Positions 7,328-16,641 of a stretch of 64,000 nt of DNA are shown one piece after another; the stretch's first letter is position 1, and every line of letters starts with the position of its first letter. The position numbers were made by a program, and so were the translations under genes. The notes beneath the pieces were generated by a model, which saw nothing but the letters and a program-made list of their open reading frames with translations, was not told the origin of the DNA and ran no database searches. Source of the stretch: CAZVGZ01 sp964627605 (GTDB lineage: Bacteria; Latescibacterota; MWCZ01; CAZVGZ01); the NCBI GenBank assembly GCA_964627605.1, contig CAZVGZ010000009.1:35803-99802 (forward strand), given 5' to 3'.

Positions 7328-9592
7328 CTACCCCCTGGTGGCGATACCTTTGCGAAGAATGAACGAATCGAGCGTGTCCACTATCGTGCCGTCGGTCCTC
7401 ACCCAATGCGCGGTGCATTCGAGACGATGCTTTTCGGCTTTGATTTCGCAGAAATGGTAGCGGTAGTATTCGCCAATGTCGTTCTTGCGTTCGTCGAGAT
7501 CGGGATCGACACGGTGCGGCGGGATGTCTATCTGCTGCCACTCGCGGTATTTGCGATTGTCAAGCTGCGAACCGCCGCCACCGGTGACCAGATACGAGAC
7601 CGTGTTTCCCTCGCCCGTCTCAGGATCGTAGGGCGGGTGCGGAAGACCGCGTTCGTATGTGTGGGCGTGGCCTGAGATGCACAGATCAACGCGATACTCC
7701 TCCATCACCGGCACCAGGTGGTCTCTAAGCTCCACCTCGCCGTCGTAGTACCCTCCCTCCCACGTCTCGCAGAACGGTGGGGCGTGGACCAAGAGGATCG
7801 TCCAGTGGGCGTCACGCGACGCCCTGAGGTCTTGCCTAAGCCACTCAAGCTGCGGGGTGTCTTTTGTAAGTCCGTAGTCGTCTTTGTCAGGTCCGATGCC
7901 GTAGAGCGCGTCCACAAAAACAACGTGAACGCCGCCATAATCCAGACTGTAGCAAAAAGGGATGTCGCCCAACTCCGTTCCAACGGGCTCAAACCGGTTC
8001 TGGAGATGCGGGTTGTCGTCCCGTCCGCCGTGTTGCCAGCCTCCGTGATCGTGGTTGCCTGGCGTGAAGTGAATCGGCAGTGCGCCGTCTGCATAGCGGA
8101 TCGGGTGGAGGAGATGGTCCACAAACTCCCAATCGTTGATGCCGTCGCCTACTATGTCGCCAGCCGTCAGCATCAGGTCGGGTTTGATCTCGGAAATCTG
8201 ATTGACAATCCCCTCCAAAATCCCAGGACCGTAGTGGCTGTCACCCCAGACGGTCAGGGTCACAGGCCGAGGATCATTGGGCGCGGTGCTGAACGTGCGC
8301 GACTCGGTGGTGATGTTCACGGCGGTCAATGTGTAGCCGTATTCGGTGTCCGGCACCAGCGATGTCAGCTCAAACCGGTGGAAACGGGAGGCTTTGTCGG
8401 TGTAGCTGGTCGTGTTGCCGTCTGGGTGAGTGAGTATCAGAGACGCTTTGCGCGCAAATAGCGATTCGGCGCGAACGACCATGCTGTCGGTCTTGGAGCT
8501 TTGAATGTAGGGCATCGCCACCAGCGGCGCATCGCCCTCAAATCGATCCCGCAGCGCTGAGAGGTTCTCCAAGACCAGCTGTATCGCCAGGCCGGTGGCA
8601 GGATCGCCAGGAACTGCCCCAATCAGCGGCTCAGGTGCGCCACAAAGTGCTTCCACAAACTCCACATCAGGCCTCAGCTTGAGAAACCTGTCCCAAAGTG
8701 CCAGCTCGTCGTTAAGAATCTCCTCGGCGGCGATCGCTTCTGCCAAAGCTTTTGGTTGAAGCCACGCGTCGCGCAACCATCCTGCGCGGTTTGCGGGAAC
8801 ACGGATAGCTATCGTGTGGTTCGTGCCAGGCTCGGTGTTGGCAGATATAACAGCGAAGCCATAGTCCCTGGCAAATTCGGCCTTCTCTTCACCGTCGATC
8901 CAGATGCTGCCACGACGGTTGAACATCGCTGTCAGATGAAGTGGCGAGCCTTCGGTGGGATAGCCGCAAATCTCGGTGGGCACGGTGATCCGCATCCGAT
9001 ACCAGTAGCAGCTATCATCCTCCCGCCACTCCTCGCCCAGCTTTCGTGTGGGCCAGGAGTCGTGATCGATTTCGGGGTCAGATAACGGGCCATCGTCCTC
9101 CGAGGCAACATGCCACCCATCCAGCGTCAACCCTTTTTCTGGCACGAGCTCGCCGAGGGTCTGACGCAGTTCAAGCCAACGGGTGTATGAGGTTGGATAT
9201 GAGTGGATGCGGCTGTGGGCTATCAGCCCTGGTCGAGTGCCGCGATCAATCCTGACGGCCAGTCGGTAAGTTGTTCCGGTCTGGGCTGATGGGGTGATCA
9301 CATGCCAGCTTCCAGCACCTATGGGTTCGTCGCCTATATAGGTCTGCTGACTACTCCTGGCCACAATGTCCAAGACCAGAGCACGACCAATCCAGTCTGC
9401 CGGGACTGTCCACTCCTGCCGCATCCACACCACCACATCGTCATCATCCCAAATAAAAGTGCGCCCGCCGCCCATCCAAGCTTTGCTGGTATCCCACGCG
9501 TCAGCCGGGTCGATGTCGCTGGTGCGATATTCCCATCCATCTAGATTTTCAAACGGTATCGGATCGTTGGTCTGCACGAATTTCTTGGACAT
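7328..9592 (-). CDS. Calcineurin-like metallophosphoesterase with N-terminal carbohydrate-binding-like domains
   Basis: 754 residues. Residues about 1-300 form two jelly-roll domains like the sugar-binding domains of beta-galactosidases (EWTVPADWIGRALVLD; WYRMRITVP; GSIWIDGEE). About 370-440 is a fibronectin/purple-acid-phosphatase N-domain. From 445 follow the five metallophosphoesterase blocks: GDSH (450-453), GD (478-479), GNHD (512-515), H603 in LVHAPP, and GHAHTYERG, which together bind two metals. This order matches purple-acid-phosphatase relatives. A GGAG site lies before the ATG. No signal peptide is visible. It probably hydrolyses phosphate esters linked to polysaccharide use. Confidence 0.85.
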   Translation of the reverse strand: MSKKFVQTNDPIPFENLDGWEYRTSDIDPADAWDTSKAWMGGGRTFIWDDDDVVVWMRQEWTVPADWIGRALVLDIVARSSQQTYIGDEPIGAGSWHVITPSAQTGTTYRLAVRIDRGTRPGLIAHSRIHSYPTSYTRWLELRQTLGELVPEKGLTLDGWHVASEDDGPLSDPEIDHDSWPTRKLGEEWREDDSCYWYRMRITVPTEICGYPTEGSPLHLTAMFNRRGSIWIDGEEKAEFARDYGFAVISANTEPGTNHTIAIRVPANRAGWLRDAWLQPKALAEAIAAEEILNDELALWDRFLKLRPDVEFVEALCGAPEPLIGAVPGDPATGLAIQLVLENLSALRDRFEGDAPLVAMPYIQSSKTDSMVVRAESLFARKASLILTHPDGNTTSYTDKASRFHRFELTSLVPDTEYGYTLTAVNITTESRTFSTAPNDPRPVTLTVWGDSHYGPGILEGIVNQISEIKPDLMLTAGDIVGDGINDWEFVDHLLHPIRYADGALPIHFTPGNHDHGGWQHGGRDDNPHLQNRFEPVGTELGDIPFCYSLDYGGVHVVFVDALYGIGPDKDDYGLTKDTPQLEWLRQDLRASRDAHWTILLVHAPPFCETWEGGYYDGEVELRDHLVPVMEEYRVDLCISGHAHTYERGLPHPPYDPETGEGNTVSYLVTGGGGSQLDNRKYREWQQIDIPPHRVDPDLDERKNDIGEYYRYHFCEIKAEKHRLECTAHWVRTDGTIVDTLDSFILRKGIATRG

Positions 9593-9652
9593 ACTGCTCC
9601 ACAGGTGTCATTGAGGTGCGCGTAGGTTGGTGGATATTGGAGATGGTGGTGT

Positions 9653-10570
9653 CTATCCCCACCTCTGCGTCATTGGCCGAGGGGTGTAGGAGCGATGAAG
9701 TTGGTCGAACCTCTCCCATTCCGCGACAACGTCGCCGGGGCGCTCTAGACTTCGCACCAGGATGTCCGCCTCAGGCGGGTAGCATGTCGACGGCTCTTCC
9801 GGGTCCTGCTGTTCCCTGAGCGGGCCGTCTGAAGTCATCGCGTTTGTAGGCAACGCCGCGCTTTGGTAGCGCATATCGAAGCTCCAACGTATCACGTCGA
9901 TGGCGTTTACACCTGATTTGTGGGGAGAGTGGTTGGACAGAAGTAGAGCGCCGCATTTTGGCACCGGGACAAGAACCGGGTTCGACTGCGGCATCTCTTC
10001 GGCGGCGATAAACAGAAACGGGTTACCCCTTAAGTGTTTGACCAAAGGATCAAGATGCGCTTTCGGTAGCACTTCCAAACACCCGGTCTTGAGGGTCGCA
10101 TCAACCAGAGGGAACCACACAGTCAGAACCAATGAAGGGTCGCAAAACGGTTCGAAGTAGGTCGAGTCCTGATGCCAGGGCACCACACCGTGGGCGAAGC
10201 CAGGCACTTTTGGCCTGACCCGGTAGGCCGATGAGGCGATTATCTCCGGCCCAACCAGACACTCTACCATGTCTAACATTTTCGGGTGTTTTAGCAGATC
10301 AAAAATAGCTGGGCCTGAAAGCTGACCCGAACTGATCGACCAGTAGACCTCCTCTGTCACTTTGCCAAGCCGTGTCAGCCGCGTCTCGAATCCCTCTTCT
10401 TCATACGCGTTTTCTATTTTTCCCTGATCCACTAACCCCTGTGCCCGAACGTCTATTTCTTGAGTCAACTCGTTGATGACCGGTTGAAGATCGTCATCGG
10501 AGAACAATCTATCGACTAGGAGATACCCATCCTCATTAAAATCAACGGTTTGCACATCTGTCAAGCGCAT
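9653..10570 (-). CDS. Phytanoyl-CoA dioxygenase (PhyH) family protein
   Basis: A 305-residue Fe(II)/2-oxoglutarate-dependent oxygenase. The metal dyad is H-x-D in WHQDS, the distal His lies in LSNHSPHKSG, and an Arg about ten residues on (VIRWSF) would bind 2-oxoglutarate. The N-terminus has the usual FNEDGYLLVDRLFSDDDL. A good AGGAG site lies 6 bases before ATG 10570. It is followed on the same strand by the phosphoesterase gene. The substrate cannot be told; the family hydroxylates many small molecules in addition to phytanoyl-CoA. Confidence 0.88.
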   Translation of the reverse strand: MRLTDVQTVDFNEDGYLLVDRLFSDDDLQPVINELTQEIDVRAQGLVDQGKIENAYEEEGFETRLTRLGKVTEEVYWSISSGQLSGPAIFDLLKHPKMLDMVECLVGPEIIASSAYRVRPKVPGFAHGVVPWHQDSTYFEPFCDPSLVLTVWFPLVDATLKTGCLEVLPKAHLDPLVKHLRGNPFLFIAAEEMPQSNPVLVPVPKCGALLLSNHSPHKSGVNAIDVIRWSFDMRYQSAALPTNAMTSDGPLREQQDPEEPSTCYPPEADILVRSLERPGDVVAEWERFDQLHRSYTPRPMTQRWG

Positions 10571-10601
10571 ACTTTCTCCTGCATATATATCCGGCGAATG
10601 A

Positions 10602-11747
10602 TTAACTCCCAGACAGGTGATCGGCGAGGCCGTCAGCTAGAGATGCCCCGGCGTTTTGATAGTCAGTTCGCGTGAGAACGTGATCCCCCACCATGCTGTA
10701 GGGGGTTTCGATGGTCATCCCGCATACGCCATGCACCCCCGCCAAATAGCCTCCAATGGCACCTCCTGGCCAGCGGGACGGATAGTCGGGCACGATAGAG
10801 AACGGATCGGCTCTGATCTCATCGGGCAACCAGCTCCCCAGCCTTTCCGCCCATATCCGGGCCACCCTTTTCTGCTCTTCGTCGACATCCTTGCGCGGCA
10901 AAAACAGGTAAGCGCCGCTGTTCTCGCACGCCCCAGGCGCATGAAAGTCAATCGCCAAGCTTGGTCGGCACCGCTCCATCCAACGTCTTATATCCTGCTG
11001 CATTACGAGGGTTTCGTGGCGCATAGGCGGCTGTCCCCAGGCGCGGTTTAGATCGTGGGGAAACGGGTCTTTGCCGTAATCGCCGTCTACTACCCCGTCA
11101 ATGTTTGCCGTCGGGATCGCCCATATCAGGGGAGCGTCGTCACTGATTTCGGCTATTCTACGCAAGAACCCATCAAGCACCCACGCTCCTGATGTCTCTC
11201 CGCTGTGCTGTTGGGCGGTGCAGAAGACTCCAGGTCGATCAGGGTCGGTCTCTCCATATGAGTTGCTAAGACGCCTCATCGCTCGTCCGGCCTGGCTAAC
11301 GCCTATGGAATCGACTTTCCAGTAGCCGTTGCAGTCACTGATCAGCGCGTCAACACTCTCAGGACCGTACGGAAAACACCATGCAACCTCTATCTCATAG
11401 GGAGCAGGAACCACATCCCACGATACCAGCTTCTGTCCATCGGGCTCCTGCTGAACGACTGGTGCTCCCAACCGGGTCCAATCGTCACCCTCCACCTGAA
11501 CCACCGGCCTCATGGTCTCGGGCTGCCCTCCACCAAGGAGTGTACCGGTGTGGCGGAGTGTTAAGCTTAGGGATTTCGCAGAAGGCGCGTCACCACCGGT
11601 CCAGCGCGCTCCAAAATGAAACCAGAGCGCTTCGGTCCCTCCGTGCGGATGCGCCGTGAAGCCGATCTCACAGCGGTCCGAGTGATCGACTATGGATACA
11701 TCGGCGACATTGGGCGAACTCACATCTGTTTCGACAATGTAGGGCAC
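10602..11747 (-). CDS. M14-family zinc carboxypeptidase-like protein
   Basis: 381 residues. An N-terminal beta-sandwich (about 1-140) precedes an M14 catalytic domain, as in cytosolic carboxypeptidase-type proteins. Zinc ligands are H181 and E184 (HSGE) and H269 (DFHAPGA). The substrate-binding Asn-Arg pair is in DLNRAW (about 232-236), and the catalytic Glu is E347 (TIETPYS). Translation starts at GTG with AAGG upstream. It sits between two PhyH genes, 31 bases upstream of one. The target may be a peptide, amide or amino-acid conjugate. Confidence 0.8.
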   Translation of the reverse strand: MPYIVETDVSSPNVADVSIVDHSDRCEIGFTAHPHGGTEALWFHFGARWTGGDAPSAKSLSLTLRHTGTLLGGGQPETMRPVVQVEGDDWTRLGAPVVQQEPDGQKLVSWDVVPAPYEIEVAWCFPYGPESVDALISDCNGYWKVDSIGVSQAGRAMRRLSNSYGETDPDRPGVFCTAQQHSGETSGAWVLDGFLRRIAEISDDAPLIWAIPTANIDGVVDGDYGKDPFPHDLNRAWGQPPMRHETLVMQQDIRRWMERCRPSLAIDFHAPGACENSGAYLFLPRKDVDEEQKRVARIWAERLGSWLPDEIRADPFSIVPDYPSRWPGGAIGGYLAGVHGVCGMTIETPYSMVGDHVLTRTDYQNAGASLADGLADHLSGS

Positions 11748-11829
11748 AATAGACCTTATCTAAAGTCCGTATCGTGACCACGAAAAATAGCGCGGTCCGT
11801 TGGCTGGAAATCCTATTGTGAGTTGTCGA

Positions 11830-12666
11830 TCAACCCCGCGACGACTCTTTACGTGATTCTCGTTCCTGCTCAATGCGTTCGACCAGAATATCCTCATTGT
11901 CGGTGATCTGCTGTAGATATTTCGTACGCGACTCCGGCCCTGTTTGGCGAATCAGATGAGAGTGCATCTGGGTGACCCAGAATCTGGCTTGCGCGCCGAT
12001 GGTGTCCCTGAGCGACTCGATCTGCTCTGGAGTCTGGCACTGCTCGCAGAAGTTCATGGTGAACATCCGGCGGTTCTGGTTGCCACCGAAGGCAGCGTGC
12101 TTTAGCCGCTGATTGAACAGCACAAGCTCGCCAGGTTTAACTTCCAGCGGTACTGATGACACCTCCTGTGGCGAAACGCCCCAGTTTTCTTCAAGGTTTG
12201 GGAGCTCATCATGTATTTTGGTGGCGTATGGATCGTCCAACCGATGGCTCCATGGAATCACTCTTAGGCAGCCGGTGTCTCTGGTCAGCGGGTTGAAATA
12301 GAACGCGATCTTGATCCACCTTACATCTCTGCTCCAGCTGTCCGAATGCCAGTGGGTGTCGCCTGAGTAGAAATTGCTATCCCCGGCGAGGTAGCTGAAC
12401 TCGTCGCCAAGAAGCCCCGCTATAATCCCTAATATCCGTGGGTCATCCAACAGGCCGCACAACCGTTCGCTCTGCCCAACAGAAGGCACGATGCAGGTTC
12501 GCTCGCCGCCAGTGTGGCTTGGGATGTCGGTACCAGCGCCGGTGCACCGACGAAAAACATCCTCGAATTCGTCGGTAATCCAACCGATATCGTCCGTTAT
12601 CAAACCTGGAAACCCCAAGTACCCGAAAGCCTCAAAGAATCGGCGCTGCTGTTCGGTTAGCTGCAA
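11830..12666 (-). CDS. Phytanoyl-CoA dioxygenase (PhyH) family protein
   Basis: 278 residues with the double-stranded beta-helix signature: H-x-D in HWHSDSW, then CLRVIPWSH, PGELVLFNQRLKHAAFGG with the distal His, and RRMF for the 2-oxoglutarate-binding Arg. It starts with TTG after a GGGGA site. It is only distantly related to the PhyH protein at 9653-10570. The neighbouring peptidase and the second oxygenase suggest one catabolic or natural-product-modifying set; the substrate is unknown. Confidence 0.87.
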   Translation of the reverse strand: MQLTEQQRRFFEAFGYLGFPGLITDDIGWITDEFEDVFRRCTGAGTDIPSHTGGERTCIVPSVGQSERLCGLLDDPRILGIIAGLLGDEFSYLAGDSNFYSGDTHWHSDSWSRDVRWIKIAFYFNPLTRDTGCLRVIPWSHRLDDPYATKIHDELPNLEENWGVSPQEVSSVPLEVKPGELVLFNQRLKHAAFGGNQNRRMFTMNFCEQCQTPEQIESLRDTIGAQARFWVTQMHSHLIRQTGPESRTKYLQQITDNEDILVERIEQERESRKESSRG

Positions 12667-12737
12667 ATCGTGTCCCCATATTTTCTATCGTGCTTTTCCC
12701 GACGGCTCGCCCGCACCATTCTCGCCCAAAAAAACGC

Positions 12738-13100
12738 CTATTCGACAGCTGTTTGACCAGTCCGTCGTTCAGCGGCTATGACCGCCCAGAGCTGTAGGAC
12801 GAACGCCAATGACAGAAACGCCCAGTGAAACTGCTGCGGTACTGACCACCTGCTCACCAAGAGCATGGACGCCGTCAAAGACAGGTATGCCACCAAAACT
12901 GACGCCCGCAATTTCCCGGCGCGGCGGTTAGCGATGTGCACCGACACAGGGAGGAAGACGCACTCGGTTGCAGGCATCAGCCTCAAGGCGTGCCAGTCAT
13001 CAATAAGCAACGCACCGACTGCTCCCAACGCCCCGCCAATCGTCCCTGCGACTACCAATCTCTCCAACGAGGCCCGTGTCTGCCTGATCTGGGTGCTCAC
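12738..13100 (-). CDS. Small integral membrane protein, unknown function
   Basis: 120 residues, GTG start, with four hydrophobic stretches (LVVAGTIGGALGAVGALLI; ALRLMPATECVFLPVSVHI; VLVAYLSLTASMLLVS; FHWAFLSLAFVLQLWAVI) and charged ends. It looks like a four-helix inner-membrane protein. No family recognised. It stands alone between a PhyH gene and a DapA-like gene. The composition fits a real membrane protein better than the overlapping plus-strand frame. Confidence 0.5.
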   Translation of the reverse strand: MSTQIRQTRASLERLVVAGTIGGALGAVGALLIDDWHALRLMPATECVFLPVSVHIANRRAGKLRASVLVAYLSLTASMLLVSRWSVPQQFHWAFLSLAFVLQLWAVIAAERRTGQTAVE

Positions 13101-13157
13101 AGGTGTCGGTTCTCTACGGCGTGGTTCTTTGAAAGTCTAGAGGTCGACGATCCTTGC

Positions 13158-14222
13158 TTATCGCAGCCAATCGTCCAGATGTTGGGAGACGAACTCGTCG
13201 TCGTTGAGATGCGGATAGGCATTTTGAACACGGTCCAACTCTTCAGCCTGCCCCAGCGAAAGTCCCTCGTCCCGATCCAGACACCATATGCCTTTCATCA
13301 GCCCTTGCCTCACCAAGACCTCGTGGACACCAGCGATACAGCCAGCAAAGCCGTTTGCAGCATCAAAGACCACAGCGTTGGCGTCGGTGATCTGTGCCGC
13401 TAAGCTCAGATGCTCAGTGTTGAGGCGGACCGCGCCCTGATTGATCCTATGCGCCAAAGAGAGATGATGGACAGCTCTTGAAGTCCATACCGCCCAATGC
13501 CCCAAAAGCCCGCCCTTGACACCTACGGCAACCGGTTCTCCATCTGGGCCTGCGACAGTGAACGATGTGATGAGATCAACGAGGATATTGTCGTCATTGC
13601 CTGTGTAGACCGCTATGTCGTCAGCACGCCCGGAGGCAGCGACGGCCCTTACGACATCCAACGTCTGATACCGGTTGAACGGCGCGATCTTGATCGCTAC
13701 GACATTCTCTATCTCAGCGAAACGCTGCCAGAAATTGTGACTCAGGAGCCTCCCGCCTGCTGCCGGTTGGAGGTAGAACCCCATGATAGGGATGATCTGT
13801 GCTACATGGCGGCAGTGCTCTATTAGCGCATCGTCATCGGCATCGGAGAGTGCAGCCAAACTCAGCAGACCGACGTGATACCCGCAGTCTGCTGCCAAAT
13901 GAGCCTCTTGACTTGCCTGACTCGTCGGTCCAACCACTCCAGCGATTCTCACCACCGGCACTATACGGGTGACATCAGCAGTATCCATCTCCTCAGCGGC
14001 CAATTTCAGAACGGGGCGGTGTAGCCCAACAGCTTTGTCGCGGATGGCGAACTGGGTGGTGTGGACGCCCACAGCCAACCCACCGGCACCAGCGGCGAGA
14101 TAGTATCTAGAAAGTGCTCGCTGGCTTCTTTCATCAAGCTTGCGGGACTCGGTCAGCGCCAGGGGATGGGCAGGGATCACGAGCCCCTTATGCAACTCGT
14201 CCAGTAGGCTCTTGTGGGGCAT
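13158..14222 (-). CDS. DapA-family aldolase/dehydratase (dihydrodipicolinate synthase superfamily)
   Basis: 354 residues of the class I aldolase TIM barrel. The Schiff-base lysine is probably in VVAIKIAPFNR and the tyrosine in GFYLQPAAGGR, each at the expected strand end. N-acetylneuraminate lyase, KDG aldolase and related enzymes share this fold, so the substrate is open. The ATG at 14222 is chosen over a TTG at 14234 because GAGAGG sits 4 bases before it. The SDR gene stops within that spacer, so the two genes are coupled. The nearby kinase and dehydrogenases suggest sugar-acid breakdown. Confidence 0.82.
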   Translation of the reverse strand: MPHKSLLDELHKGLVIPAHPLALTESRKLDERSQRALSRYYLAAGAGGLAVGVHTTQFAIRDKAVGLHRPVLKLAAEEMDTADVTRIVPVVRIAGVVGPTSQASQEAHLAADCGYHVGLLSLAALSDADDDALIEHCRHVAQIIPIMGFYLQPAAGGRLLSHNFWQRFAEIENVVAIKIAPFNRYQTLDVVRAVAASGRADDIAVYTGNDDNILVDLITSFTVAGPDGEPVAVGVKGGLLGHWAVWTSRAVHHLSLAHRINQGAVRLNTEHLSLAAQITDANAVVFDAANGFAGCIAGVHEVLVRQGLMKGIWCLDRDEGLSLGQAEELDRVQNAYPHLNDDEFVSQHLDDWLR

Positions 14223-14230
14223 TGGGCCTC

Positions 14231-15271
14231 TCAAAATTTGCCGTCCCGTGTCTCGAAGTGGGTTGGTTTGTCGAGTGTGGACCCACTGATCTTAACCCAA
14301 TGGGCTGTCCAATCAAGGAGTAGCTCGGTGCTTACGGTTGGCGGGCTCAAGAGTTGGTGGGCGAGCGAGGCGTCTGACAGGAGTGCGGTCTGCTCTTCGG
14401 TGCCAGTAATGATCGGCTCCCTTCCCAGCCTTCTCCCAAGTTCGTGAGCGAGCTCTCTGACCGAATGGGCTGTTTTCCCAGTGACGTTGAGAACTTTTGG
14501 CGGCGTACCTACGTGCTCAAACGATTCGAGAACTGCGGCGTTGGCATCGCCTTGCCATATGAAATTCAGATGCCCTGTGCTCACGTCTACAGGTTGGTCG
14601 GATTGGATTTTCGACGCGATGTCCAGCAGGACCCCATATCTTAGATCGACGGCGTAGTTCAGTCGAAAAAACAGCACCGGGGTTTTGGTTTTTTCGGCCC
14701 AGTAGTGAAATACCCTCTCGCGCCCCAGGCATGATTGGGCATATTCGCCCACCGGTCCAGTGGGATCGCTCTCTTTGCTGCCGCCTTTTTCTATGTCACC
14801 GAACGGATACACATTGCCAGTCGAAAGCGCCACTATGCGAGACGCTTTAAAATGTTGGGCGACCATGCCAGGAAGGTAGGTGTTCATAGCCCAGGTCAGC
14901 GGTTCATTCGATATGGCACCGAACTTCATGCCCGCCATGTAGACTACGTTCTGGGCTTTGGGAAGCCGCTCCAACTGCTCAGGGTCGAGCAGGTCGCACG
15001 CGATGGTCTTTACACCGCAGTTCTCAATGGTTTTGCGGGCTTCGCTCGACGAGAACCTCGACACTCCGACGATTTGGCGCTTGACACCTGCCTCATCGTC
15101 GGCTCTTCGAGCGAGGGCGGCCAGCGTCGGACCCATCTTTCCACCGACACCTAGAATCGTGATGTCGCCTTCAAGCCTATCCATCATCTCGACAAGACCT
15201 GGCGTCGGACGGGTCATCGCCTCGTCGAGCGCCGAAATGTCATCAACCGTTTTTGGCAGCGTTTGGGTCAT
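14231..15271 (-). CDS. Extended SDR / NAD-dependent epimerase-like protein lacking the catalytic lysine
   Basis: 346 residues. An N-terminal Rossmann motif (ILGVGGKMG) follows a short leader, then CDLLDPEQL, a VVYMAG strand and LSTGNVYPFG, typical of extended SDRs. At the active site the usual YxxxK reads Y-A-Q-S-C (in EYAQSCLGRE), so the lysine is replaced by cysteine. It probably binds NAD(P) but may be non-catalytic or use altered chemistry. The stop lies 9 bases upstream of the start of the DapA-like gene. Confidence 0.75.
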   Translation of the reverse strand: MTQTLPKTVDDISALDEAMTRPTPGLVEMMDRLEGDITILGVGGKMGPTLAALARRADDEAGVKRQIVGVSRFSSSEARKTIENCGVKTIACDLLDPEQLERLPKAQNVVYMAGMKFGAISNEPLTWAMNTYLPGMVAQHFKASRIVALSTGNVYPFGDIEKGGSKESDPTGPVGEYAQSCLGRERVFHYWAEKTKTPVLFFRLNYAVDLRYGVLLDIASKIQSDQPVDVSTGHLNFIWQGDANAAVLESFEHVGTPPKVLNVTGKTAHSVRELAHELGRRLGREPIITGTEEQTALLSDASLAHQLLSPPTVSTELLLDWTAHWVKISGSTLDKPTHFETRDGKF

Positions 15272-15617
15272 GATCTAGCGGTTCTCGATCGCCCTTAATG
15301 AAAGTAAGCAACTCGCTCGCTATCTGACTGAGAAGTTAAGAGTAGAAAAATAATATCTGCGCCGGGTGTCAGACAACCGATCCAGACCGGTGGATCAAGA
15401 CACTTTCACGTCCAGGAATGGCTGCACCCACGACGGTCGACGGTCCAGACACTCCGAAGGAATATCTCCTGAGACGGCTCCTGTTATGCGATATGGTCGG
15501 TGCGAGGCTTATAACCGCGCATGGCAACCCGTCACAAACTCTTGACCCTGTTCTAATGATTGTAGTATTTTTATGTGCTGGTTTACTGAAATACACCTCA
15601 AGTTTGGGAACTGAACG
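15272..15617. other. 346-bp divergent intergenic region
   Basis: The stretch separates the minus-strand SDR gene from the plus-strand blaI-like gene. Besides the promoter-like element described separately, I see no further gene, RNA or clear repeat. The short ORFs here lack start signals and family resemblance. Confidence 0.5.
15542..15571 (+). promoter_or_regulatory. Possible sigma-70 promoter of the blaI-like gene
   Basis: TTGACC (15542-15547) is followed, with 18-base spacing, by TATTTT (15566-15571); TAGTAT at 15563 is an alternative with 15-base spacing. It lies about 45 bases before the blaI-like start. BlaI proteins usually repress their own promoter, but a clear TACA/TGTA dyad was not found. 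Confidence 0.3.
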
Positions 15618-15998
15618 ATGCGTCTGACAGACGCCGAATGGAGACTGATGCAGGTGCTCTGGACGCAGGCCCCTGCAAGCGCTCGAACCGTAATGTCCGG
15701 TCTCGACCAGGAGACCAACTGGGCATACACGACCGTCAAAACGATGCTCTCGCGGCTGACAGACAAAGGCGCTCTGGCTGCCGAGATGAAATTCAATACC
15801 ACCTTCTACGATCCTGTCATCACCAAAGAAGAGGCGCGGCGATCTGCGATCAAATCGCTGATGGAGCGGGCGTTCGATGGCGCATTTGATTCGATGTTGC
15901 AGTTCTTGGTGCACGACGAGAAGCTAACGGTGAAGGACCGCGCCGAACTTGATGGAATGTTGCAGTCCATGATAGATGAAGAAGAGAGCGCGCAATAG
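15618..15998 (+). CDS. BlaI/MecI/CopY-family transcriptional repressor
   Basis: 126 residues with the family winged helix: LTDAEWRLMQVLW, then the recognition segment AYTTVKTMLSRLTDKG, followed by a C-terminal dimerisation helix (LDGMLQSMIDEEE). BlaI homologues repress by dimer binding and are relieved by a BlaR/MecR membrane protease. No such sensor is present here. Instead a lipoprotein thioredoxin gene, now broken, starts 15 bases downstream. That gene was probably the co-regulated partner. Confidence 0.88.
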   Translation: MRLTDAEWRLMQVLWTQAPASARTVMSGLDQETNWAYTTVKTMLSRLTDKGALAAEMKFNTTFYDPVITKEEARRSAIKSLMERAFDGAFDSMLQFLVHDEKLTVKDRAELDGMLQSMIDEEESAQ

Positions 15999-16013
15999 CG
16001 TCACTGGAGTTTG

Positions 16014-16641
16014 ATGAACCAGAGAAGAACGTTGGTGGGAGAGGGTCGGCATACCCTTGGTATCGGTGCGGTGCTGCTTTTGATAGCGGCTTGCGCGACC
16101 GAGCCGACCAACGTCGCAGCGGCGTATTGGCCAAGGCCGTCAGCCTTGAGGCGCCAGGCTTCTCGCTAGAAAAGTTGGGATCAGGGGTCTATATTCCTGA
16201 CAGCCTGAGCGGAAAAATCGTGGTCATGGACTGGTGGACGTCGTGGTGCGCGCCCTCTCGAGCGCAGATGCCTGCAATTCAGAAAACCTACAATCATTAC
16301 AGATCCAGACCGGATGTGGCGTTTTTGGCCGTGAACGCAAAAGAGCCCGCTGGCACCGCAGAGAGTTTCATGCGGCGAAACGGCTACACCCTCCCTGTTG
16401 CGCTAGCTGACTCCATGGATGGACTTGGGTTCGGCGAGACCATACACTCACAGATCGGATGGTCGGAAAAATCAAACCGGTTCGGCATCCCGGTGACAGT
16501 TGTGTTGGATCAGAGTGGGCGCTTCGATTTGTCCACCAGGGGTATTCGGACGAGTTCGATATTGCCGAAGAGCTTGGTTGGGAGATCGAATGGCTTTTGG
16601 CGTTCAGACCGTCGCTCACATCCCACCAAGAACGAAATTAA
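16014..16641 (+). pseudogene. TlpA-like thioredoxin-fold lipoprotein, broken by two frameshifts
   Basis: The start is intact: GGAG 4 bases before ATG 16014 and a lipoprotein signal peptide with lipobox LLIAAC (Cys27). The thioredoxin domain (LSGKIVVMDWWTSWCAP, later FGIPVTVVLDQSGRF) lies in the next frame. The C-terminal helix (FVHQGYSDEFDIAEELG, then WEIEWLLAF) lies in the third frame and ends at TAA 16641. Both shifts run in the same direction (0 to 2 to 1), as from two one-base losses. The active site reads WCAPS, so the second Cys of CxxC is already Ser. The family normally does periplasmic thiol redox work. The 3' end overlaps the opposing kinase gene by 26 bases. Confidence 0.72.

Noticed and set aside
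7718..8461. 247-residue plus-strand ORF
   Set aside because: It lies wholly antisense to the phosphoesterase gene, has no ribosome site or family motif, and its composition is that of a shadow frame.
15369..15914. 181-residue minus-strand ORF overlapping blaI
   Set aside because: The opposite strand encodes a clear BlaI winged helix; this frame has no motif.
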